A DNA stretch of 64,000 nt from the NCBI GenBank assembly GCA_963729935.1, contig CAVSPW010000005.1, positions 1 to 64,000 of the forward strand. Direction: 5' to 3'. The notes beneath the pieces were generated by a model. That model did no database searches and was not told where the DNA came from. It worked only from the letters and a program-made list of their open reading frames with translations. Position numbers and translations under genes: made by a program. Position 1 is the first letter of the stretch. Every line of letters begins with the position of its first letter. Shown here piece after piece: positions 45,228 to 54,520 of the stretch. Origin of the DNA: CAIKMD01 sp963729935 (GTDB taxonomy: Bacteria; Pseudomonadota; Alphaproteobacteria; ATCC43930; CGMCC-115725).

Positions 45228-45758
45228 TCAGACTTTTTCGACTTGCGAGTATTCGAGCTCGACCGGCGTCGCCCGGCCGAAGATCGAAACTGCGACTTTG
45301 AGTCGCGCCTTTTCCTCGTCCACGTCTTCAACGAGACCATTGAACGAGGTGAACGGCCCGTCGCAGACGCGAACCTGTTCGCCGATCTCGAAGGTGATCG
45401 AGGGTTTCGGCCGCTCGATGCCTTCCTGGACCTGCTTCATGATGCGGGTCGCCTCGGCCTCGGTGATCGGCGCGGGCTTGCCCTTGCCGCCCAGGAAGCC
45501 GGTCACCTTCGGCGTATTCTTGACGAGATGCCAGGTTTGATCGGTCAAATCCATCTTCACCAGCACGTAGCCGGGGAAGAATTTGCGCTCGGCGCTCACC
45601 TTGGCGCCGCGCCGGACCTCGACGACCTCTTCGGTCGGCACCAGGACTTCCTCGAATTTGTCGCCGAGCCCCTTCTGCTCCGCCTGCTCGCGAATCGACT
45701 GCGCGACTTTCTTCTCGAAGCCGGAATAAACGTGAATGACGTACCAATGCGCGCTCAT
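45228..45758 (-). CDS. nusG: transcription termination/antitermination protein NusG
   Basis: A 176-residue NusG linking RNA polymerase to Rho or to the ribosome. The NGN domain (HWYVIHVYSGFEKKVAQSIR, KFFPGYVLVKMDL, VKNTPKVTGFLGG) is followed by a KOW domain (FEIGEQVRVCDGPFTSFNGL, LKVAVSIFGRATPVELEYSQ). It lies 4 bp after secE. Confidence 0.97.
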   Translation of the reverse strand: MSAHWYVIHVYSGFEKKVAQSIREQAEQKGLGDKFEEVLVPTEEVVEVRRGAKVSAERKFFPGYVLVKMDLTDQTWHLVKNTPKVTGFLGGKGKPAPITEAEATRIMKQVQEGIERPKPSITFEIGEQVRVCDGPFTSFNGLVEDVDEEKARLKVAVSIFGRATPVELEYSQVEKV

Positions 45759-45762
45759 CGCT

Positions 45763-45963
45763 TCAGCTTCCGATACCTAAGACAAATTGCACGCCACGCG
45801 CGAGCACCTCATCCACGAGGAAAAAGAAAATTGCGGCCACGATCACCATGGCAAACACCATGGCGGTGGTCACGGTTGTCTCCTTGCGGCTCGGCCAGGT
45901 AACACGTCCAACTTCCTGGCGGACCTGCCGCAGAAACTCGAGCGGGGTGATTTTTGCCATCAT
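45763..45963 (-). CDS. secE: preprotein translocase subunit SecE
   Basis: A 66-residue single-pass SecE. The amphipathic segment FLRQVRQEVGRVTWPSRKET precedes one transmembrane helix (TAMVFAMVIVAAIFFFLVDE). Two adjacent ATG codons (45963 and 45960) are both possible starts. It follows tRNA-Trp, as in many alphaproteobacteria, and completes the SecYE core with secY at 18.7-20.1 kb. Confidence 0.95.
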   Translation of the reverse strand: MMAKITPLEFLRQVRQEVGRVTWPSRKETTVTTAMVFAMVIVAAIFFFLVDEVLARGVQFVLGIGS

Positions 45964-46026
45964 AATCCGTAGGGAAGGCGCAGTATATAGCGCCCTTCCC
46001 GGAACATTTCCAGCCCTATGCGCGAA

Positions 46027-46102
46027 TGGCAGGAGTGGAGGGGCTCGAACCCCCAACCCCCGGTTTTGGAGACCGGTGCTCTACCAATTGAGCTACACTC
46101 CT
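46027..46102 (-). tRNA. tRNA-Trp(CCA)
   Basis: The cloverleaf has the acceptor stem AGGAGTG/CACTCCT, D-stem AGCTCAATTGGTAGAGC, T-loop TTCGAGC and the anticodon loop CTCCAAA, giving CCA. The 3' CCA is encoded. It lies 63 bp upstream of secE on the same strand. Confidence 0.96.
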
Positions 46103-46167
46103 GCAAGGGCCGCATGCCGCGCACACACCGCGATCCCCTCAGGCATGGGCCAAAGCGGACAGGCGCG

Positions 46168-46197
46168 TTTCTAGAGGCGTCTACGGGTCCCCGTCAA
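46168..46197 (-). promoter_or_regulatory. promoter for tRNA-Trp-secE-nusG-rplK
   Basis: TTGACG (46192-46197) and TAGAAA (46168-46173) on the minus strand are separated by 18 bases. Predicted start is near 46161, about 60 nt before the tRNA 5' end. It is the last recognisable promoter before the rplKAJL-rpoBC run. Confidence 0.6.
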
Positions 46198-46259
46198 TGA
46201 AAGCGGAGACGAGCGAGCCCGTCCGACCGGCAGGATCGCAATAGGCGCCCGAGGCGGTG

Positions 46260-46877
46260 CTAGAAATCGAGCGGCAGGGCGTAAGTCAGCATCAGATCGT
46301 TCTCGCCCGGATTCTTGCGATGGATGTCGGCATTCGAGATATGGCCGAAGCGCAGGCCCAGACGCGAACGGTCGAGGAATTGATAGGCCGCCTCGAGCGA
46401 GAGGCGGAATTGAAACCAGCCGCCCAGATCCTCGTCGCTATGGCCGCCGCGCCGCCACGCGCCGAGCCCGGCCAGCGGCGTCACCACCACCGGCCCGATC
46501 GGAATATCGCCGTAGAGGCCGAGATAGATCATGCCGCCCCCGCGCATGTTGCCGATCAGGCCGACCGCCGGTCCGAGGTAATAGAGCTTCCGGCCGAGGC
46601 GGAACTCGATACTGGCCGCAGCGGTTTCGTCGCGATGGCCGTCGCCGATGATGTCGTAGACCCCGGCGGCGGCCTCCAGATAGCTCTTGGCGTCCGTTGG
46701 GAGCGGTATCGGCGTCTGGAGCGGCATTGGCGCGAGCCGGAGCTCGCCCCCGGCGGAGGATTGGGCGGCGGCCATGCCCGCCCCGAGCACGCAAAGACCT
46801 GCGGCCAGGATCGGCATGACCGGCGGGCAGCGGAGAGCGCCAAGAAGGCGGAATGGCGGCCGGCGCCCTCCCTCCAT
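46260..46877 (-). CDS. PagL-like acyloxyacyl hydrolase (lipid A 3-O-deacylase family)
   Basis: A predicted outer-membrane beta-barrel of about 205 residues with a signal peptide (ILAAGLCVLGAGMAAAQ). The C-terminal motif GHISNADIHRKNPGENDLML carries the His-x-Ser pair and downstream Glu that form the PagL catalytic triad, and alternating hydrophobic strands run through the body (YYLGPAVGLIGNMRGGG, WFQFRLSLEAAYQFLDRSRL). PagL removes the 3-O acyl chain from lipid A. The start is uncertain; ATGs at 46913, 46877 and 46817 are all possible, and I chose 46877. It interrupts the usual tuf/tRNA-Trp neighbourhood. Confidence 0.72.
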   Translation of the reverse strand: MEGGRRPPFRLLGALRCPPVMPILAAGLCVLGAGMAAAQSSAGGELRLAPMPLQTPIPLPTDAKSYLEAAAGVYDIIGDGHRDETAAASIEFRLGRKLYYLGPAVGLIGNMRGGGMIYLGLYGDIPIGPVVVTPLAGLGAWRRGGHSDEDLGGWFQFRLSLEAAYQFLDRSRLGLRFGHISNADIHRKNPGENDLMLTYALPLDF

Positions 46878-47045
46878 CCCCTTGTCCCGGGATCTACGCC
46901 CTCGCACGCGCATGAAACCCCCGACTGACCAAGATCGCCGCCATGCCGACAGAACGCATGGGCCCAAGCGCGATCACGCGCGCGAGTGTCGCCGATTCGC
47001 GTCAAGCGTCGGTAAACGCGAGACGCAAGCGTGCACGCGGCGGGA

Positions 47046-47066
47046 GAGGGGCCGAGCGGCCCCCTC
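47046..47066 (-). terminator. hairpin after tuf copy 2
   Basis: A GC-rich stem (GAGGGGGCCG pairing with CGGCCCCTC with one bulged base, loop CT) begins about 20 bp after the tuf stop on the minus strand. No T-run follows, so a terminator role is moderate. It would separate the tRNA-Tyr/Gly-tuf unit from the PagL-like gene. Confidence 0.5.
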
Positions 47067-47085
47067 AGAAAGCCGGGCGGGGGGG

Positions 47086-48276
<1,191 letters not shown>

Positions 48277-48316
48277 GCTCGGTTCCTTGCCGGTAAGCGG
48301 CCGCGTGCGCGAGGCC

Positions 48317-48390
<74 letters not shown>

Positions 48391-48481
48391 CTCGTTACGC
48401 CCGCGAGCCGAATGCTCGCCCCATGATGCCGCCGCCCCGATCCTCGATCCTTCGACTCCCCCGAATGCGCGGGGACGAAGG

Positions 48482-48567
<86 letters not shown>

Positions 48568-48590
48568 GCTGGCCTGAAGGCAGCGCGCGG

Positions 48591-48619
48591 GTGATACGTG
48601 ATTGGGCACGGCCTGTCAA
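48591..48619 (-). promoter_or_regulatory. promoter of the tRNA-Tyr/tRNA-Gly/tuf unit
   Basis: On the minus strand TTGACA (48614-48619) and TATCAC (48591-48596) are exactly 17 bases apart. The -35 overlaps a 10-bp palindrome CAACGCGTTG (48617-48626) that recurs at 49004-49013. Confidence 0.7.
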
Positions 48620-48768
48620 CGCGTTGCGGGCCCTCGCTTTTCATCCCTGCCGTCTTCACGCCGCAGCGCCCGATGCCGTCTTTCGGCCGCCGCCCTTTCA
48701 GCGCCTCGCCCGCGAATTCGCGCAAGAGGCGAGGATGAACTCGTCGAGTCACGGGGCGCTCCGGGGCT

Positions 48769-48969
48769 CTATTGAACCGGATCGAATCCCTGTTGATGAA
48801 AATATTTCAGGCAGTGCTCGTCCTTTCCCGAACTGACGAAACTCCACATTTCGCCGCCGCATGTCGCGGTCTGCCCGGTTTTCGCATTGCGCAAATGAAT
48901 GACGGGCGTGCAACCGCCGACGAGCACTGAGATGACAAGGGCGTAGGTGACGACGCGCATTTCTTTCAT
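48769..48969 (-). CDS. small lipoprotein of unknown function
   Basis: A 66-residue predicted lipoprotein. The signal region MKEMRVVTYALVISVLVGGC ends in a lipobox with Cys20, followed by a short domain with two further Cys (TATCGGEMWSFVSS, EHCLKYFHQQG) that could form a disulfide. No family is recognised. A perfect -35 promoter lies immediately upstream. No ribosome binding site is visible before the start, fitting a leaderless mRNA; an alternative start at 48960 is possible. Confidence 0.7.
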   Translation of the reverse strand: MKEMRVVTYALVISVLVGGCTPVIHLRNAKTGQTATCGGEMWSFVSSGKDEHCLKYFHQQGFDPVQ

Positions 48970-48977
48970 ATGACGCG

Positions 48978-49006
48978 CGGATAGGCGGTCGGGCGTGGCA
49001 TGTCAA
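48978..49006 (-). promoter_or_regulatory. promoter of the small lipoprotein gene
   Basis: TTGACA (49001-49006) and TATCCG (48978-48983) on the minus strand are 17 bases apart. The expected start, about 7 bases beyond the -10, falls at or just next to the ATG at 48969. The same CAACGCGTTG palindrome overlaps the -35. Confidence 0.65.
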
Positions 49007-49130
49007 CGCGTTGTGGCGGTTCCGCGTGGCATTTCATGGTGGCATTTCGCGGCGAATTTGCTCTACTGCGCGCAGCCCTCCAAGAATGGCGTGGGGCAAA
49101 TCAAAGACAAGGGCCGAGGAGCGAAATGCC

Positions 49131-49691
49131 ATGAGCCGATTTCCCGAAATCTCTCCCAATGATTACAGCGACGAGCAAAACGAGCTGGCGCAGAAGGTCG
49201 CGGGTTCGCGTGGCGCGATGCGCGGACCGTTCGTGCCCGCGCTGCACAGCGCCGGGGTGTTGCGCGCCATCGAGGCGACCGGCGCCTATGTGCGCTTTCA
49301 CAACGCCCTGCCCGATGATTTGAAAGAGCTCGCGACGCTCGTGGTCGGCCGCTTCTGGGGCGCGCAATACGAGTGGTATGCGCATGCACGCCTCGCCCTC
49401 CAAAGCGGCGTCGATCCCGCCATCGTCGAGGCGATCCGAAAAGGCGAGGCACCCGAAAAACTCTCGCCCGCGCAAGCAGCGATCTATAATTTCTGCGTCG
49501 AACTCAACGGCACGCATGGCGTGCGCGACCAGACCTTCCAGGCGGTCGCCTCGCGCTTCGGCACGCGCGGGGTAATGGACCTGATCGGCATCTGCGGCCA
49601 TTACAGCATGATCTCGATGATTTTGAATGTGGCGCAGGTGCCGACGCCCGATGGATCGGTGCCCCTGGCGCCCTTGAAAGGCGGCAAATAG
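49131..49691 (+). CDS. carboxymuconolactone decarboxylase-family protein
   Basis: A 186-residue, all-helical protein of the CMD/AhpD-like superfamily. Typical features are LPDDLKELATLVVGRFWGAQYEWYAHA and a closing helix DLIGICGHYSMISMILNV. The region between Glu/His of EWYAHA and the final helix matches gamma-carboxymuconolactone decarboxylase relatives, but the CxxC of AhpD is absent (a lone Cys in GICGHY). The true substrate is unknown. The ATG follows GAGGAG. It is divergent from the lipoprotein gene and 7 bp upstream of rlmB. Confidence 0.82.
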   Translation: MSRFPEISPNDYSDEQNELAQKVAGSRGAMRGPFVPALHSAGVLRAIEATGAYVRFHNALPDDLKELATLVVGRFWGAQYEWYAHARLALQSGVDPAIVEAIRKGEAPEKLSPAQAAIYNFCVELNGTHGVRDQTFQAVASRFGTRGVMDLIGICGHYSMISMILNVAQVPTPDGSVPLAPLKGGK

Positions 49692-49698
49692 GAGCGCG

Positions 49699-50511
49699 AT
49701 GCCGCAACGCCGCCGCCGAGCCTCACGCCCGGATCCGGTTCGATCGAACGACACGCGCGAGCGGGGCGGGCCGACCCAATGGATCTATGGGCGTCATGCG
49801 GTCGCCGCGGCGCTGGCCAATCCGATGCGGCGCGTGCGGCGTGTCATCGCGCTGCCTGAGAGCGCCGAGACGATCGGCGTGTTGCTGCAGAAAAGGCGTG
49901 CCACGGCGCAACCGGCGCCGCCCGAGATCCTCGACCGCCGCCGGCTCGAGGCCTTGCTGCCGGCCGGCGCCGTCCATCAGGGCCTAGCGATCGAGACCGA
50001 CTCGCTGGCCACCCTCGATCTCGAGGATTTGCTCGGCGCGATCCCGGAGACCGGGGCGCCTCATATCCTGATCCTGCTCGACCAAGTCACGGACCCGCAC
50101 AATGTCGGCGCGATTCTGCGCTCGGCTGCCGCCTTTGGCGCTTTAGCGGTGATCGTGCCGGAGCATGGCGCGCCTCCGGTGACGGGCGCGCTCGCCAAGG
50201 CGGCCTCGGGCGGGCTCGAAACGGTGCCGCTCTTGCGCGTGACGAACCTCGCCCGCTGCCTCGAGCGATTGAAAGAAGCGGGGTTTTGGTCCGTCGGGCT
50301 GGATAGCGAAGCGCCGCAGAGCCTGAGCGCGCTCGATCTCCCGCCGCGCGTCGCGCTCGTGCTGGGTGCGGAAGGCGCCGGGCTGCGGCGGCTCGTACGC
50401 GAGCATTGCGATTATCTGGCCCATCTGCAGACGCGGGGGACTCTCGCCTCGCTCAACGTGTCAAATGCCGCCGCGGTCGCTCTTTATGCGCTGACACAGG
50501 CCCCAAAGTGA
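49699..50511 (+). CDS. rlmB: 23S rRNA (guanosine-2'-O-)-methyltransferase RlmB family
   Basis: A 270-residue SPOUT methyltransferase of the TrmH/RlmB group. A basic N-terminal tail precedes the substrate domain (WIYGRHAVAAALANP), followed by the knotted catalytic domain: LDQVTDPHNVGAILRSAAAF, VLGAEGAGLRRLVRE and LNVSNAAAVALY. RlmB methylates G2251 of 23S rRNA; the subgroup (other TrmH relatives) cannot be excluded. It lies next to the tRNA-tuf unit, as in many alphaproteobacteria. Confidence 0.88.
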   Translation: MPQRRRRASRPDPVRSNDTRERGGPTQWIYGRHAVAAALANPMRRVRRVIALPESAETIGVLLQKRRATAQPAPPEILDRRRLEALLPAGAVHQGLAIETDSLATLDLEDLLGAIPETGAPHILILLDQVTDPHNVGAILRSAAAFGALAVIVPEHGAPPVTGALAKAASGGLETVPLLRVTNLARCLERLKEAGFWSVGLDSEAPQSLSALDLPPRVALVLGAEGAGLRRLVREHCDYLAHLQTRGTLASLNVSNAAAVALYALTQAPK

Positions 50512-50538
50512 CGCGGGGCGCGTCCGCGCTTCACACGC

Positions 50539-50691
50539 TCACCGTATGACATGCGGCCACAGACCGGCGATGCCGGCGACGATGAGATAAATCGCGACGA
50601 TGTAATTCAAAAGACGCGGCGTCAAAAGAATGAGAATGCCGCCGATCAGCGCCACGAGCGGCGGAAGCAGCACGAGATTGATCGTCACCAT
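50539..50691 (-). CDS. DUF3096 family small membrane protein
   Basis: A 50-residue protein with two hydrophobic segments (INLVLLPPLVALIGGILILL, then YIVAIYLIVAGIAGLW) around the conserved TPRLLN turn. This matches DUF3096, a family of tiny bacterial membrane proteins with no known function. A Shine-Dalgarno AAGGA lies 7 bases before the ATG. It ends 27 bp after the rlmB stop and converges with it. Confidence 0.75.
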   Translation of the reverse strand: MVTINLVLLPPLVALIGGILILLTPRLLNYIVAIYLIVAGIAGLWPHVIR

Positions 50692-50727
50692 CGCGATTCC
50701 TTTTGCGCACAGCCCCGTTGGCGCATT

Positions 50728-50973
50728 TTATTTCACGCAAGTGTAGGTTGCGAACACGTCGCTCGTGAATCCTCTCTGCTGGAATACGGCCTTGCGGCCA
50801 TATTTGTCGCAAGCTTTCTGCGCGATCGCGGCGGCCTCGGCCGTGCTCGTCGCGTCGGGATTGTAGCGGACGACCAAACCCTCGGAGGATTCGTTCAGCA
50901 CGACCGGCGGCGATGAACAGCCGCTGAGCCCGGCAAGGGTGATGCCGATGAGCAAGGCGCGATTGAAACTCAT
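50728..50973 (-). CDS. small lipoprotein of unknown function
   Basis: An 81-residue predicted lipoprotein. The signal peptide MSFNRALLIGITLAGLSGC ends in a lipobox (LSGC, Cys19). The mature part has an AIAQKACDKYGRKAVFQQRG segment and a C-terminal CVK, so two Cys that may pair. Similar tiny lipoproteins with an Ala-rich helix and a following Cys occur in alphaproteobacteria but have no assigned role. A further ATG at 50985 is possible. Confidence 0.7.
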   Translation of the reverse strand: MSFNRALLIGITLAGLSGCSSPPVVLNESSEGLVVRYNPDATSTAEAAAIAQKACDKYGRKAVFQQRGFTSDVFATYTCVK

Positions 50974-51045
50974 ATCGGATGCCATTAGCCCCGAACAAGG
51001 CGGTTTCGTCAATTCAGCGTTTCGTCGTCAAGGACGCCTGCCGCA

Positions 51046-52230
51046 TCAGCTCGGCCGCGGGCCTTGGCGGGCCGCGAGCGCCGCGTCGACCGCCTGCAGC
51101 ACCTCGGCTTCGCCCAGAGATTCGATGCAGGGAAAGGCGTGTCCCTTCGCATGCGGCTCGGTGCAGTTCCAAAAACAGTGAAAGCAGGCCCGCTCGCGAA
51201 AGACGAAACGCACGCAGGACGGGGTGACTTCGGCCGGATAAGGCACGAAGCTGGTGAAATGGCCGCCGCCCACGATCACCACGGTCGGCACGCCGAGACC
51301 GGCGGCGAGATGCGCCGGGCCCGTGTCGTTGCTGACGACGAGGGCGGCGTCGCGCAGCAGATCGAGCAGTTGCGGCAGGCTCGTCTTGCCGATGCGATCG
51401 AGGAAATCTTGGCCGCGCCCGGCCTGGGCAAGGCGGGGTTTCAGCGCCGTTTCGGCGGCGCCGCCGCTGAAAACGACCTGCAACCCGCGCGACGCAAGAT
51501 CGCCGGCGAGCGCCAGGAAGCGGTCAAAATCCCAGCGCCGGCCGGGCTCATTGCCGCCGAAATTGATGACGGCGTAAGGCCGCGTCTTGCGCGTGATGCC
51601 TCCCCCGGGCCAAGGGAGGCGTGGCATCGCCGGCGCAATGGTCTTCCCGGCAAGCGCCGATAGAAAGCGGAAATGGCGGATGATCTCGTGGGTCGGGTAA
51701 GACCCGGTGTCGACGACCCGCTGGCAGCGCCGCAGATACCAGTCGAAGGCGCACTGGGTCTTCGGGCTTTGATAGGGCCGCGCGACGATCTTGCGGGGCG
51801 CGCCGGACACGTAGACGAGGCTGTCGGCGACGAGCGGCTTGCGCATGAAGATGTCGCATGTGGCGAGCGCAAAACCCTGGCGCCGCACCCAGAGCGAGAC
51901 ACCAAACCGGTAGAACGGGTTCTTGTCGTAGCGGTGCTCGTCGATCGCGCGAAAATGGCACCCGGGAAAGAATGTCGGCGCGAGACCGGCCCAGCTCTCG
52001 CAACCGAGCAAGGTGATATCCGCGAGCGGCATGCCAAGCGCGCCGGCATAATGGGCAAGGGCGCCGTGGAAGAGCACCATATCGCCGATCCCGTCGATGC
52101 GGACGACGAGCGCGCCGCGCCGCCGCCGGAAGACCGGCCAGAGCCGTGCGGCGAGATCGAAGGGGCGAAACAGCCACCACCGTTTTGGGAGAGGCTCGGC
52201 CCTGGGTTCCATCGGCGCTGTCGCTGCCAT
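51046..52230 (-). CDS. glycosyltransferase family 9 (heptosyltransferase-like)
   Basis: A 394-residue GT-B fold protein of the heptosyltransferase family. Motifs are LVVRIDGIGDMVLFHGAL at the start of the acceptor half, PYAVINFGGNEPGRRWDFDR and QVVFSGGAAETALKPRLAQA in the middle, and SNDTGPAHLAAGLGVPTVVI at the donor site. A late Cys/His-rich stretch (RERACFHCFWNCTEPHAKGH) is typical of the family end. The donor could be ADP-heptose or another sugar. It is 9 bp after the GT2 gene and starts the glycan locus. Confidence 0.85.
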   Translation of the reverse strand: MAATAPMEPRAEPLPKRWWLFRPFDLAARLWPVFRRRRGALVVRIDGIGDMVLFHGALAHYAGALGMPLADITLLGCESWAGLAPTFFPGCHFRAIDEHRYDKNPFYRFGVSLWVRRQGFALATCDIFMRKPLVADSLVYVSGAPRKIVARPYQSPKTQCAFDWYLRRCQRVVDTGSYPTHEIIRHFRFLSALAGKTIAPAMPRLPWPGGGITRKTRPYAVINFGGNEPGRRWDFDRFLALAGDLASRGLQVVFSGGAAETALKPRLAQAGRGQDFLDRIGKTSLPQLLDLLRDAALVVSNDTGPAHLAAGLGVPTVVIVGGGHFTSFVPYPAEVTPSCVRFVFRERACFHCFWNCTEPHAKGHAFPCIESLGEAEVLQAVDAALAARQGPRPS

Positions 52231-52239
52231 GATCGGCGA

Positions 52240-53190
52240 TCAAGCCGAGCCGCCGCGCACGCGCCGGCTCAAGGTGAAGGCGCCGCAACTGCGGCGCACG
52301 AGATCGGCCGTCGGATGGGGCAATTCGGCCAAGAGCCGCAGCCACGTCCAATAGGAAAAGAGCTTTGCGCCTTCGCGGCGGCGCGCCCAGTGATAGGCGC
52401 GGGTGGTCGCGCGCCGCACCGCGTTGCGCGCCAGGGACGGTGCGATGGAGCGCTCTGCGAGGAAATAGGCGATGCTCAGATTGACGTCGTGCAAAATTTG
52501 CGGCCCGCCATCATTGACCCGTCCTTCGGCCACGGCGGGGCAAAGCGCGACGGTCTCATCGAGCGCGACGAAGGACCCCATCGTGGCCAGCCTCAGGACG
52601 AGCGAATAGTCCTGCGTGAAGACGCGCTCATCGCAGCCTCCGACCGCGCGCGCCGCCTCGGCGGTAAAGAGGCTGTTGCTCGGGCCGATCGAGAATCCTT
52701 CCAGCAGGAGGCTCGGTAGCGGTTGGGCCGTACAGCGACAGGTGGGCGTGCCGCTCCGCGGTTGTGCGAGACGCGCAAGCGCCTCCTCTCGCGATGCGTA
52801 GAATTCGGTGCGGCCGTGAGCGAGCACCGAATTCTTCTCCCTGGCGAGAGCATCGAGGAGCGCGGCCGTCGCGTGGGGCAAGAGTACGTCGTCGGCATCG
52901 ACCAGCTTGACGAAGCGATACCGCGCCTCGCCCATCCCGCGATTGGTCGCGTGGCTCGAGCCGTGATTGGATTGCGCGATGATCCGCAGGCCAGGCCAGC
53001 CCTCGGTCAAGCGCGCGATCTCCGCAACCGATCCGTCGCTCGAGCCATCGTCGACGAACACGAATTCGCGGGCGAAGTCTCCCTGCTGGGCGGCAAGCCC
53101 GGCGATGACCTGGGGGAGAAAAGGACGCTTGTTGTAGACCGTGATGACGTAGCTGACGCCCATCGCAGTCGCGGCGGAATTGATGGCCAA
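52240..53190 (-). CDS. glycosyltransferase family 2
   Basis: A 316-residue GT-A glycosyltransferase. It has SYVITVYNKRPFLPQVIAGL at the N-terminus, FVFVDDGSSDGSV, the DxD motif in LVDADDVLLPHA and a late acidic region (QDYSLVLRLA) with a likely catalytic Asp. The C-terminal ~50 residues (KLFSYWTWLRLLAELPHPTA) have a related, damaged copy at about 61.88-61.95 kb. Sugar and acceptor are unknown. It is the first gene of its unit; the 302 bp to gmd separate it from a divergent plus-strand run. Confidence 0.85.
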   Translation of the reverse strand: MAINSAATAMGVSYVITVYNKRPFLPQVIAGLAAQQGDFAREFVFVDDGSSDGSVAEIARLTEGWPGLRIIAQSNHGSSHATNRGMGEARYRFVKLVDADDVLLPHATAALLDALAREKNSVLAHGRTEFYASREEALARLAQPRSGTPTCRCTAQPLPSLLLEGFSIGPSNSLFTAEAARAVGGCDERVFTQDYSLVLRLATMGSFVALDETVALCPAVAEGRVNDGGPQILHDVNLSIAYFLAERSIAPSLARNAVRRATTRAYHWARRREGAKLFSYWTWLRLLAELPHPTADLVRRSCGAFTLSRRVRGGSA

Positions 53191-53492
53191 ATTGCTTCGA
53201 TCCGATACCTGGAAAGCCTCGCCGCATGCGCGGGCGCGACGAAAACACAGCGCCTGTCGTCGCTTTCATTCTGACATCGGCGAGGCGTTTCGCACATGAG
53301 AATTTACCGCACGCCGGCACGCTGCGCGAGGGTGAACCGAGGACGATCGAATCGCCGGCCGGCCCGCGCGCCGCTTGCCATGCCTTGGCGAAGCCGGTAG
53401 AAGCGATCGAGCCTAAGCGCTCCGGATTTCCGGATTTAGAGCCGGTGGCGCCTCACTTGCAGCGGGCGAGACAACCAGCCCTACGAGACTCG
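53191..53492. other. 302-bp divergent intergenic region, GT2 to gmd
   Basis: No gene is visible. It must hold promoters for the minus-strand GT2 unit and for gmd. I found no good -35/-10 pair in either direction. Open frames here continue into gmd but have no family character. Confidence 0.5.
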
Positions 53493-54500
53493 ATGTCGTT
53501 CCAGGCCGCGCCACGAAAGAAGACCGCCCTTATCTTCGGCGTTTCCGGACAGGACGGGGGCTATCTCGCGCGTCTCCTCCTCGAGAAAGGTTACGAGGTC
53601 CATGGCACCTCGCGCGATTCCTCGAGCAATCCTTTCATTGGGCTGCACCGGCTCGGCATCGCCGAGCGCGTCATGCTTCACACCGTCGCATTGACCGATT
53701 TCCGCAGCGTCATCAGCGTGATGCATAAGGTGATGCCGGACGAGATCTACGATCTGTCCGGCCAGACTTCCGTCGCGCTGTCCTTCGAGTTGCCGGTCGA
53801 GGCGTTCGAGAGCATCACGGTCGGCACCATCAACATCCTCGAATGCGTCCGCCTCCTCGGACGTCCGATCAAATCATTCCATGCCGCTTCGAGCGAGTGC
53901 TTCGGCGAAACCGAAATTCCCGCGGATGAACACACGCCCTTCCGTCCCCGCAGTCCTTATGCCATGGCAAAAGCCGCGGCCTTCTGGGCGGTCGCGAATT
54001 ATCGCGAGGCCTATGGGATGAATGCCTGTTCGGGGATCATGTTCAACCATGAATCGCCGTTGCGGCCCGAGCGCTTCGTCACCCAGAAGATCATCAAAGG
54101 CGCGCTCGATATCGCGGCCGGCAAGGCGGATAAATTGCGGCTCGGCAACCTCGCAGTCGAGCGGGATTGGGGCTGGGCGCCGGAATATGTCGATGCGGCC
54201 TGGCGCATGCTGCAGACGCCCTCGCCCACCGATCTCATCATCGCGACCGGGCAAACCCACAGCCTGCTGGCCATGGTCGAGCAAGCCTTCGCGCTGGTCG
54301 GCCTCGATTGGCGTGCGCATGTCGAGACCAGCGAGGGCCTGATCCGGCGCACGGACCTGTCGCGCAGCGCCGGCAATCCGGCACGCATTCATGAGGTCAC
54401 CGGCTGGAAGGCGGAAATCGGTTTCCGCGACGTCATTCGGGAGATGATGGCCGCGAAGAAAGCCGAGACGACGATGCCCGCGGATCGGGTCGTCTCCTGA
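53493..54500 (+). CDS. gmd: GDP-mannose 4,6-dehydratase-like
   Basis: A 335-residue SDR enzyme. GVSGQDGGYLARLLLEKGYE is the Rossmann nucleotide site with the GMD-specific GQDG. The active-site pair is in the SPYAMAKAA motif (Tyr-x-x-x-Lys). YREAYGMNACSGIMFNHESP and LGNLAVERDWGWAPEYVDAA match GMD, which makes GDP-4-keto-6-deoxymannose, the precursor of rhamnose, fucose or perosamine donors. Start at 53493 follows a weak GAG. The next enzyme in such a path is not clearly present; the SDR at 55559 is a candidate. Confidence 0.88.
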   Translation: MSFQAAPRKKTALIFGVSGQDGGYLARLLLEKGYEVHGTSRDSSSNPFIGLHRLGIAERVMLHTVALTDFRSVISVMHKVMPDEIYDLSGQTSVALSFELPVEAFESITVGTINILECVRLLGRPIKSFHAASSECFGETEIPADEHTPFRPRSPYAMAKAAAFWAVANYREAYGMNACSGIMFNHESPLRPERFVTQKIIKGALDIAAGKADKLRLGNLAVERDWGWAPEYVDAAWRMLQTPSPTDLIIATGQTHSLLAMVEQAFALVGLDWRAHVETSEGLIRRTDLSRSAGNPARIHEVTGWKAEIGFRDVIREMMAAKKAETTMPADRVVS

Positions 54501-54520
54501 CGCGTCATGCAAGCGGCCCG

